Virus record (IMG/VR): IMGVR_UViG_3300035663_000038 | Span: 1 to 38,667 of that record | DNA length: 38,667 bases | Origin: a virus | Strand: one strand, 5' to 3' | Program-made: the position numbers and the translations under genes | Notes under the pieces: generated by a model | Databases searched by the model: none | What the model was told of the DNA's origin: nothing | What the model saw: the letters and a program-made list of their open reading frames with translations, nothing else | Shown here: positions 22,449 to 31,700 of the stretch, piece after piece | Numbering within the stretch: position 1 is the stretch's first letter | How the letters are laid out: every line of letters begins with the position of its first letter

Positions 22449-22682
22449 ATGAGCCACGGTTACAGCCAGAGCTTAGTGCAAGCTAACAAAGAAGTGAGTG
22501 CTAGGCTTCTGGGTGTAGCCTTGGGTCGCTATTGCATCAAGCAGGGTATTAGTGTGAGCGATACCGCCGAGCGTTTCGGTGTAAGCCGGATGACGGTTTA
22601 CATGTGGTTCAAAGGCGAACGCAATCCTAACCCTGCTGTTGCAACCCAGATCCAACGCTACATAAAGAAACGCAGAACATGA
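22449..22682 (+). CDS. Helix-turn-helix protein
   Basis: 77 residues. The segment 35-56 (SVSDTAERFGVSRMTVYMWF) is a clear HTH with a typical turn (FGVS) and recognition helix. The C-terminus is basic. RBS GAGGAG. It overlaps the primase-helicase gene by 4 nt. It may control the promoter/operator at 21102-21129 or help load the replication proteins. Confidence 0.75.
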   Translation: MSHGYSQSLVQANKEVSARLLGVALGRYCIKQGISVSDTAERFGVSRMTVYMWFKGERNPNPAVATQIQRYIKKRRT

Positions 22683-25525
22683 ACTTTGACCTACTGGATA
22701 CCATACTGCCGCAGGAAGGGCGGTACTGTGTATTCGCGTATGGTAAGTACCCAGATCAGCGGCTTCTAGATACACGAGAAGAAGTAGACGCAGCCATTGA
22801 GCAGTTCGTAGACAAAAAGGCAGACGTTTACTTCGCTTGCGCCAAGTTTGGCCCAGAGAACAATCGAACCCAAGAGAACGCACTGTATTTCAGGGCGCTC
22901 TGGCTGGACATAGATTGTGGGCCAACCAAAGGCGTACCAGATAGCAAAGGACGCATTAAGGGCTATCTGACACAAGACCTTGGCTTGCAAAAACTGCAGG
23001 AGTTCTGCAAAGCAGTAAAGCTGCCAAAACCAATACTGGTGGACTCTGGTAACGGAATCCATGCGTACTGGTTGCTTGAGGAAGTTCTCAGTCGGAATAC
23101 ATGGGACTCGTTGGCTAAACGACTGAGAGACTTATGCACCGAGCACGGGTTGATTGTAGACCCGAACGTCTTTGAGGCATCTCGTGTACTGCGTATACCC
23201 GGCACCTATAACTTCAAGAACAAAGATGCGCCGTTGCTTGTCTCAGTTCTGAGTACCACAACAACGCGAATGAGTTATGAGCACGTCAAGACTTTGCTTG
23301 GCGCGCCAGAACCAGAGAAGGAGAAACCAGACTTCATCCCCAAGGGGGTGAGCCCAATGATGGAAGCACTGTTGGGCAACCAGATCAAGCGGTTCAAGAC
23401 GATCATGATCCGCTCGGCGAACGGGGATGGGTGCCAACAACTTATACATTGCTTTGAGAACCAAGCAGAACTAGAAGAACCGCTCTGGCGGGCGGGTCTG
23501 TCGATTGCAGCTTTTTGCGTTGACGGGAGGGACGCAGCACACAAGTTATCCAATCAGTACCCCGGATACGACCGCGATGAAGTCGAGATGAAGGTTGACT
23601 ACATCGTAGCCAAGGGCGGTCCGTACACCTGCAGTACGTTTGAGAAGTTGAACCCTAACGGATGTGACGGGTGCCCACACAAAGGAAACATCAAGTCGCC
23701 GATTGTGTTGGGGTTAGAGATAGCTGAAGCCGATGATGACGCAGTTGTAGCAGAAGACGAAGACGGTAAGACAGAGACTTATCAGATACCTGAGTACCCT
23801 TTCCCGTACATCAGAGGTAAGAACGGCGGTATCTACAAGAAGCCGACAGACGATGAAGATGAACCGGTGCTTGTGTACGAACACGATCTGTACGTGGTCA
23901 AGCGTATGCACCATTCAGGGCAGGGGGAGATAGTCCTTTTCCGACTGCATCTTCCAAGAGACGGAGTGAGAGAGTTCTCTATTCCAGCTACATCGGTCGT
24001 AGTCAAAGAAAAGCTGCGCGAAGGCTTGGCGCATTACGGGGTTATGCCGACACCGAAACAGATGGATAACCTCTTGCACTACACAACAGCTTTCGTTAAA
24101 AACTTACAGTTTCAGAAGAAGGCAGAGATCATGAGGACGCAGTTTGGTTGGACTGAAAAAGATGGCAAGTTCATCTTGGGAGATAAGGAGATCACAAAAG
24201 ACGGGGTGTTCTATAGCCCGCCATCTAGCGTGACCAAAGAGATCGTGCATCACGTACATGTTGCGGGGACGATTGAGAAGTGGAAAGAAGTGTTCAACAT
24301 GTACGCGCTACCGGGGCTGGAGCCCCATGCGTTTGCTGCACTTACTGCGTTTGGTTCACCTCTACTCAGGTTTACCGGGCTTGAGGGTGCGATCATCAAC
24401 GTAATCTATTCCAAATCTGGGTCGGGCAAGTCCACTACCCTGTATATGTGCAACAGCGTCGTGGGGCACCCCAAGAAGCTAGGGTCGATTTGGAAAGATA
24501 CGTTCAACACCAAGATGCACATGCTGGGGGTGATGAACAATCTAGCCAATACGATTGATGAGATAACGAACACCACGGCTGCAGAGTTCTCGGATCTGGC
24601 GTATAGCTTGAGCCAAGGCCGAGGCAAGAACCGCATGAAGTCTCAGAGTAACGAGATGCGGGTCAACAACACGTCGTGGCAGGGCATCACGCTTACTTCT
24701 TCCAACGCATCTTTTTACGAGAAGCTGGGGCAAGCCAAGGACACTCCCGACGGAGAGATGATGCGTCTGCTGGAGTACCGTATTGAACCAAACAGTGTGA
24801 TCGACACCGCGCTCGGCAAACAGATGTTTGACCACCAGTTGTTTGAAAACTATGGTCATGCTGGGGAAATCTACCTACAGTGGGTACTCAACAATCTGGA
24901 AGACGTTAAGTCTCTTCTGCACAAGGTGCAAGCTAGGCTTGATAAGGAAGTGCAGTTCACTAGCCGAGAGCGGTTCTGGTCGGCACTAGCAGCTTGCAAC
25001 ATCACCGGTGGGTTGATCGCACGGCACATAGGACTGTGCAACTACGACATGACCGCCATCCGCGTTTGGCTGGTGAATATGCTAAGCGACATGCGAGAGG
25101 ATGTTAAGCCACCAGAAACTTCTGTTGTCATGCTGCTCGGCGACTTCATCAACATGAATCTGCACAAAGCGCTGATCGTAAATAACGAAGTCAACTCAAA
25201 CAGCGCCATGATCCCACTGCCGCAACTAGAGCCGAAAGGGGAGCTGCTTATCCGCTATGAGCCAGACACCAAAGACTTGTACATAACGGCGAGTAGCTTC
25301 AAAACCTACTGCGTCGGCAAACAAGTTAACTACAAGGAGACGTTGGCTGAGCTAAGCGGCAGGGGGGTCTTTGTTGAGGCTTTGAACAAGCGTATGAGCA
25401 AGGGTATGAAGCTTGTGACTCCTCCAACACGCGCATTGAAGTTCAACACAACCAATTTTGACTTACTTAATGTAAGCAACCACGTACCGAAGATCGAAAA
25501 TGAAGATCGATCAAGTGATGTATGA
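22679..25525 (+). CDS. Bifunctional primase-helicase (AEP-like primase plus DUF927-like helicase)
   Basis: 948 residues. N-terminal primase-like domain (1-200): LWLDIDCG (D77/D79), VDSGNGIHAYW (H128) and ASRVLRIPGTYNFK (168-180), the three motifs of archaeo-eukaryotic-type phage primases. A Cys patch at 318-335 (CSTF...GCDGCPH) may bind zinc. The C-terminal ATPase has Walker A SKSGSGKST (578-586) and Walker B NTIDEIT (D627/E628), in the DUF927 style. It primes and unwinds DNA for the family A polymerase. Full length; the final codons overlap the small gene at 25500. Confidence 0.88.
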   Translation: MNFDLLDTILPQEGRYCVFAYGKYPDQRLLDTREEVDAAIEQFVDKKADVYFACAKFGPENNRTQENALYFRALWLDIDCGPTKGVPDSKGRIKGYLTQDLGLQKLQEFCKAVKLPKPILVDSGNGIHAYWLLEEVLSRNTWDSLAKRLRDLCTEHGLIVDPNVFEASRVLRIPGTYNFKNKDAPLLVSVLSTTTTRMSYEHVKTLLGAPEPEKEKPDFIPKGVSPMMEALLGNQIKRFKTIMIRSANGDGCQQLIHCFENQAELEEPLWRAGLSIAAFCVDGRDAAHKLSNQYPGYDRDEVEMKVDYIVAKGGPYTCSTFEKLNPNGCDGCPHKGNIKSPIVLGLEIAEADDDAVVAEDEDGKTETYQIPEYPFPYIRGKNGGIYKKPTDDEDEPVLVYEHDLYVVKRMHHSGQGEIVLFRLHLPRDGVREFSIPATSVVVKEKLREGLAHYGVMPTPKQMDNLLHYTTAFVKNLQFQKKAEIMRTQFGWTEKDGKFILGDKEITKDGVFYSPPSSVTKEIVHHVHVAGTIEKWKEVFNMYALPGLEPHAFAALTAFGSPLLRFTGLEGAIINVIYSKSGSGKSTTLYMCNSVVGHPKKLGSIWKDTFNTKMHMLGVMNNLANTIDEITNTTAAEFSDLAYSLSQGRGKNRMKSQSNEMRVNNTSWQGITLTSSNASFYEKLGQAKDTPDGEMMRLLEYRIEPNSVIDTALGKQMFDHQLFENYGHAGEIYLQWVLNNLEDVKSLLHKVQARLDKEVQFTSRERFWSALAACNITGGLIARHIGLCNYDMTAIRVWLVNMLSDMREDVKPPETSVVMLLGDFINMNLHKALIVNNEVNSNSAMIPLPQLEPKGELLIRYEPDTKDLYITASSFKTYCVGKQVNYKETLAELSGRGVFVEALNKRMSKGMKLVTPPTRALKFNTTNFDLLNVSNHVPKIENEDRSSDV

Positions 25526-25694
25526 AATAGACTGGGCTAAGTTTTACAAAGGGTACTCATTTTTTGTACCCTGTATAGACCATAAAAAAGCGCGGGAGGC
25601 ACTTGATGAGATTACAAAAAGGTTAAAGATTGAAGTTCTAACCAAAGTAACTATTGAGGAGGGGGTGAAGGGATTGCGGGTCTGGAGAGTTTAG
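25500..25694 (+). CDS. Hypothetical 64-residue protein
   Basis: Overlaps the 3' end of the primase-helicase gene by 26 nt. Start could be ATG 25500 or 25518; neither has a strong ribosome-binding site. The protein (MYEIDWAKFYKGYSFFVPCI from the second start) has a beta strand-helix layout with basic patches. No family recognised. It is the last gene of the rightward operon. Confidence 0.55.
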   Translation: MKIDQVMYEIDWAKFYKGYSFFVPCIDHKKAREALDEITKRLKIEVLTKVTIEEGVKGLRVWRV

Positions 25695-25702
25695 GCTATA
25701 GT
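25674..25702 (+). promoter_or_regulatory. Candidate promoter just before the terminator
   Basis: TTGCGG (25674-25679), exactly 17 nt, then TATAGT (25697-25702): the -10 matches at 5 of 6 positions, the -35 at 3 of 6. It overlaps the end of the small gene and would start a transcript near 25709. Confidence 0.4.
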
Positions 25703-25708
25703 CAACCC

Positions 25709-25763
25709 GTTCGTTCCTCCTCTCCTTCAGTACCTTTACCCCGGCGCAATGCCGGGGTTTTTT
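25709..25763 (+). ncRNA. Candidate small RNA with anti-Shine-Dalgarno stretch
   Basis: A transcript from the promoter above would be about 55 nt: an unpaired C/U-rich stretch CCTCCTCTCCTTC (25716-25728), then the terminator hairpin and U-run. TCTCCTTCAG is a perfect 10-nt complement of CTGAAGGAGA, which is the ribosome-binding site region at 21141-21150 and 14868-14877; nine nucleotides also match at 16729-16737 in front of polA. It may instead be only the operon's 3' end. Confidence 0.35.
25739..25763 (+). terminator. Rho-independent terminator of the rightward operon
   Basis: CCCCGGC (25739-25745), loop GCAAT, GCCGGGG (25751-25757) and six T form a classical strong terminator. It separates the rightward operon from the convergent leftward virion operon, whose last codons lie at 25762. 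On the other strand there is no U-run, so it mainly acts rightward. Confidence 0.9.
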
Positions 25764-28700
25764 ATTTGCGGGCGCGTTCAGCTTCCGCTTCCAACTTCTC
25801 AATCGGCACGTTAAACAAATCCCGTACTAACGGGAATAACTTCGAATCAATAGGCAGACCGCGCTGGGTTGCATACATCCTTTCAAAGCGGTTCTTCAGA
25901 GAGCTGTTGATAGCGTCCGCGTCGATGGCAAACGTGGGGTTCCTGCGGTTGAAGTCGATGATCTTGTCGAGCACTTTGTTGATGTCCTCGCTTCCACGAG
26001 TGGTCTCAAGTGCAAGCCGATTGAGCAAAGACTTCCGGCTGTTTTCGATCTGCTTCTTCAGGTTCTCTACTTTGAAGAGTGTCTCGCGCTGCGCCACTAA
26101 CCCCTCAGTGCTGAAGCCCATTGCTTGGGCAACAAGTTCTCCGGTAGTGAATTCTTCTGCGGGTTTTATAGCCGCTCCAGCAGGAGTAGTCGCTCCCTCT
26201 GTTCCGTATCGGTAAGAAGTCAGCACCGGGCGTACAAGCCCCGGCATAAGACGCTCCATACCTTCGACCACTTTGCCTTGGTTGAACTTGTCGATAGAAG
26301 TCGCCCACTGGCTTACAAGAGAAACCGTCGGCCCAAGCATGTGCAGCAAGAAGCTTTGCATTGCGGCAGCAGCAGTCGGTTCTTCCTTCGATTCGGGGAA
26401 CCACATGTTGTTAAACGACAAGCTGCTTGTGATGTCTTTGCCCGTCAGCTCCGCGATCAAACCACGATCCAGCACGTTGGAGAGCGATATACCGCCCACC
26501 TTCATTTCGCCGAATGTGTCAGGTATCCATACATTCCGAAGATAAAATTCCAAGTCCCGCTTGATGAGTTCGTCGTCATCTTCCTCGTCGATGCCAAGAT
26601 TACGCAGTCCGGACAGAATGCCCAGAGCAAACGTCACACCCGGTATGCCCATAACACCAGCCAACGAGAGCGAGTAGCCAAGGGTACCGAATAGCTGTGT
26701 AGCAGCAACTTTGCGTTCTTGCGCCGAGTAGCCTGTGCCAACGATGCGCCAGAAGTTCCGCACCATATACGTAGTCACAAACGCAGGGAACATTTTGAAT
26801 TGCAGTAACGCCCGCCCGATAGGCTGATGTGCATTAAGAATTACTTGCTGCTCTGCGCTTGCACCGATACCTCGGGGCCGGTTGATAGAAGCGTAGTTGC
26901 CCAGTGCTTCGTAAGTAACCTGTTCTGCCTGCGCTGCTACATCCTCAAACGACATGTCCTTGTTCTTCTTCCGCGCCAACCTGAACGCCGCCATGAAAGT
27001 AACTTCACGGTTCAAACGCTCTACGTTGTGGAACAGCCCAGTCATTATCAGAGAAGTGCTACGCATGATTCTGCGTGGCATGGAGTTCTGCACATGCGTC
27101 GGCAACTCTCTGCGGCTACCAAGATCAAACGCCATTGTGGTATCGCTGATACCACGATCAATCATGTACTGAGCGGCTCGGCGTTCTTCTTCGTTCAGTT
27201 TGACTTGTCTAGACTGCGCAACCGTCGGCGCAACCCATGACGTACTTCCGTCCGGGTGCTTCTCACGTACGCCAAAACTATTAAAGACGTTAATAAACCT
27301 GCCAAGCGCAGCGTGAGTAGCAAAGATGCCGTAATGGGAAGCCAGCACAGGGGCAACAAACACAGGGATTGCCGCTGCCTGCGCAACCGCAGTCTTAATT
27401 GTGGACATCAACCACAAGAACGTGGTCGTGTTTGTGAAGGTGACTAGCCTGTTGCTAACGGAGTCATCAAAGTTAGGGTCTGTGATCTGCTGCGCCCGCA
27501 CCCGCATCTCGGCAACAAATTCAGACAATTTAGCCTGATCTGGATTACCTTCTACTGACGCAGCAGCTTCTCCTACTGCCCCCTCAATTGCCGACCGGTA
27601 CCGCATACGGGACAACTGATTCGCCATGTCCATAGTCAACGAGGCGAAGTTACGTGCGATGTCTTTGGAGAAACCAGCTTTGCCCTTCCTATGAATGAAC
27701 CTGCGGCGGAAGCTTCTATCCGGCAGGGTGTGGAGCATCAACTGGTAAACATCGTCTTTGAGCTTGTCGGCGTTAACAAGCGCGCTGGAGTTTACGACGT
27801 TACCAAAGTCATCCGTAGTTAGAACGGGTTTCTTAACCGCATCGTCGATAGACGTAAAGACTTTCTGCAGTGTTTCGTTGTACGCCGCAACAGCACTTCT
27901 TCCTTTTTCATCTGAAAGGTTATTGCCGTCTTCTATGGCACCGTCGGCGTAAAGCTGCGCACGGTTAGTCTTCGGGTCTTTCTCTACTTGCTCACGTACC
28001 CACTGCCTGATGAACAGCTCTTTCTCATGCTGATTCTCAAACATATGGAATTCGCCCGACTTGCTTTTGCCGATGCGAACCCAGAACTGCCCGTATCGCA
28101 TCAATGGGAAGTACGGTGAGATCTTGTTGGACGTTTCGTAGATCTGCCGGATGGACGCCAGCAGGTTCTTTTTGCTATCTGCGTCTACCTTAGCGTCTTC
28201 GACTCGCTTGACCAGCGAGTCATGGTACAGATCGTTGTATGCACGGTAGTGATCGCGCACTTGTACGTACAACTTCCTAGCCTCGGGGGACAGCTTCTCC
28301 CACAAAGATTTTAGCGCAGGGCTTTTAGCGCGCCCTTCTTCCGTAGCAGGATCAACCCCCCGAAGCGTAGCGTAGTGCATGACTACGCCAAGAGACTCAA
28401 ACATCTTGCTATCGGTACGCTGCAGGTCCGTGAGTTCTTTTGCTACGGGCAAGCTTCTGTTGATGAGAGCATAGCGCATAGCACTTTCGCTCTTCATAGC
28501 CTCCCACGTACGTACAACACCATTTAACCCCAGCCGACCCGCCCATTCAACAATCGTCTCAGTCTGCAGCATCGGTAAAAGTTGGCGCAACGTAGCGCCT
28601 CGGAACTGATCGTATCTGGCCCCAAGGATGTCGCTAAGCAGACTTGCATCCCGGTCAGTGATCAGATCCCCAGTTGCGTTGATAAGGGTTGGAGACTCAC

Positions 28701-31700
28701 GATTGGCTTTCTTCGCTTTCTCCAACGTCTTGTTGATTTTTTCTTTCTTAGCCGTAGCTTTCTGCTTGAGCGCCGACTGTTTCAGCACTCCGCTAATCTC
28801 GGTGCGAGGCACTGCCTTAACAGATATGAACTGATCGGTAATATCAACAAGCTTGGTAAGCGCAGACTGGTCGTTTGCTGCAAGTCCAAGGAACCGCAGG
28901 ATGGCCCGTACAAACATCGAGAAGCCATTGTTGTCCCGTACGTCTACCGGCACCGTTTTCAAAAACTCTTGGAACACCGGGTCCGACATGCCGTAAGACA
29001 AGAACTCGTCGGGGCTGGAGAAAATATCGTACTTGCCAGTACGCTCGTTAGCGGTACCGCTAACAAGTAGGTACAGCCCTTCCGGCATGTCTGACAACGA
29101 ACGGAAGTGTTTTTCCGCAGCACCGGCGAGTTTTTTGAGGTCGTAGAAAAGCCGCTCTACCTGCTTTACATCTTCCCCAGCTATCAGACGTTTAAGTGTT
29201 GCCTGCCTACCTGCTTGAATCTTGCGGTGAAGCGCAGCGTGTAGAAGTTCGTGCAGGATGGTAATGTTGTTGATGCCCTGCATGTAGCCAAAAGATTCGC
29301 CTTTCACGTACACCGTGTTGGTGTCGGCTACATAGGCACCACGAGCTTGAGCCCACCCTAAGTCTTTGACCAGTTCAATCGGGGTAGGATCGCCAGTCTC
29401 AAGCACAACAAACTTCACGTCGCGCAGTACACGCAATCCTGTTAACCGCAAGGCCAGCAAGCGTTGAAACTTATTGGAGGCGACACGCGCAAGACGAGCA
29501 GCAGCCTGCGCCCCGGTGGTGTCTTTGCTAAATTCTTCGTTCGGAGTAGCTACGTTTGCACGTGTAGCTTGGAACATAGCCTCTGGCGGTTTGCCGTCTT
29601 CCTCTTGCCAAGTACCTTGCTCTTCTGCTTGCCTTTTCTTTTCTTCTTTCTTCTCTAACTCTTCCTCAGTCATGGTGGATTCTTTATCAAGAATCGTACC
29701 GTAGATGTTAGACATCCGTGTCTTAAAGTCTTTGGCTTTGGCTTTACCTTTCGGCGCTGGGAGAGCTTGCAGTCGTGCAGCGTAAGCATCCAGCTCTGCT
29801 TGGGCTTCTTTAAGTGAACGGATGGGCGTACCTTCAGACCATTGTGCGCCCCAGTTGATGTCACTTTCGGCAATCGCGCCCGCTTTTACGTCTCGCTGCA
29901 ACTCCAAGAACTTCAACCGCATATTGCTGAGAACTCGCTCAAGCAAATCACGGTTCTTGGATTCCAGAATCCTGTTGCGTTCTTTAATGTAGGCTTCCGT
30001 TTTAAGCGCAGCCTTCTGTTCGCGCAACCCTTCTCGCCAGTTCTCAGGTAATCCCAACTGCTCGGGCGTAACGCCCTCGGCGAGCTTCTGCTCAACCTTA
30101 GCTTCATCAAATTCAAGCTGGGCGATCTGCTTGTCGGTATCAGTCTTAGCTGCCCTAAGTGCGTCCTGCTTGTTGCGTACTTGTCTATCAGCAGCTTGCT
30201 TTTTCTTCTCCTGAGCAGCTTTACGCGCTGCTTCGGCGGCTTCTTCCTGCTTCTTTTTCTGTTCTTCTTTGCCTTCTGGAGTCGCCAACTTTGCTTTGCG
30301 CTCGGCAATAGCAGCTTGCTTTTTCTTTTGCTCTGCTTCTTTAGTTTTAGCAACGAACTCTTGCTTAGTGATCAACTCAAGATCAGAACGGGCGATACCC
30401 TCAGCTTTTATAAGCTGAGCCACTGCGTCATCAATGACTGCTTGCTTTGCCTCTTCCGCAGTCTGCCCCGTTTTAACCCGCTCTCTAATAGCGTCGGCAC
30501 TCACCGGCACTTCATAAACGCGTCCGGTGTCGGGGTCTGTTACATAGGCGGAAGAATCTTTCAGCTTCTCTGCTTTCTTCTCTTCCCGCAACTGCTTGAT
30601 TTGCTCCGGGCTCGGCCTTGCGGCTTTCTTAGCAGCCTTCTCTTCGCGCTCTTTTTGCGCTTCTGCTTTGTCTTCAGCCTGTTGCTTGCGCCAGTCGGCG
30701 TGAGTAGCTTCGATCCGGCTCATCTCGGCAGGAGTTACACCTGCTTGTGCAATCGCTGCTTGCGCTTCCTTCCTGAAAGAAGTCGAGCGCAACTCCCGCA
30801 ACATGTGCAGACCTTCGGTCCGTGTCTCGGGGTCTTTAAGCAGTTCAGTAGCTTTGGCAAGCGCACGATTGTTGCGCTCCCATGTAGTCTTTGCTTCGCG
30901 TTTCTTCTGCTGGCTGGCTTCTCGCTGTTCTTCAGCAAGCTTAGGCCGACCGCGTTTGCCGGGAGGTTTAGCGGCTTGCTCTTCCAAAGACACAGTTACT
31001 TTATCGGTGTCTTCATCAAAGCCCAAAGCAACACGTTGAACTGGCACACCAAACGCGGCGTATCTACCCAGTATCTGTTCCCGCGTAAGCTTCTCTTCGG
31101 GTAACCCTTCCGCAGAAGTCAAGCTATCAGAAAGTTCGTATAACTTTTTGCTTAACTGCCGCAAGCGCCCAATATCTTTTACAAGTTCAGCCGGTAACGT
31201 TGCTACGTTAACAGGAACATTGTTAATTGTATTTGGTATTGAGCTTTCTTTGAGTTCACGCAAAGAAAACGTTTCGAACCTAAGAAGCTCTTGTTTTGTA
31301 AACCCGTACTCTTTTGTTAAATATTCTTTAAATCTTTCCAGTTGCTCAAATACAGACAGCGCTTCATTTTCTACTTCAGCTTTGGTTTTTTTGCTTTCTT
31401 CTAGCGAAGTGTCTTTTAGGATGGCGACAGGCTTAGCAAGCTTTGTCGACACTCCATCGTTTTGATAGCCTTTTCTAGACGGAGCTACATCTTGCGCGTT
31501 AAACACAAGAATGGTGTCGCCTTCACCAGCAAACGCTTGCCCTTGTGTATCAAAACTAAGGTTGGCCCCAACCTTAAGTCCATTAGCAACTATGTCACCA
31601 ATATCCGCATCGTTTCTTACAGCGTGGTAGACATACTTAGTTGTGTCTAAAAGATTTGCCCCTGCGGGGGCTTTAGCCGGTTTGCCCTTTTGCGGTTCTT

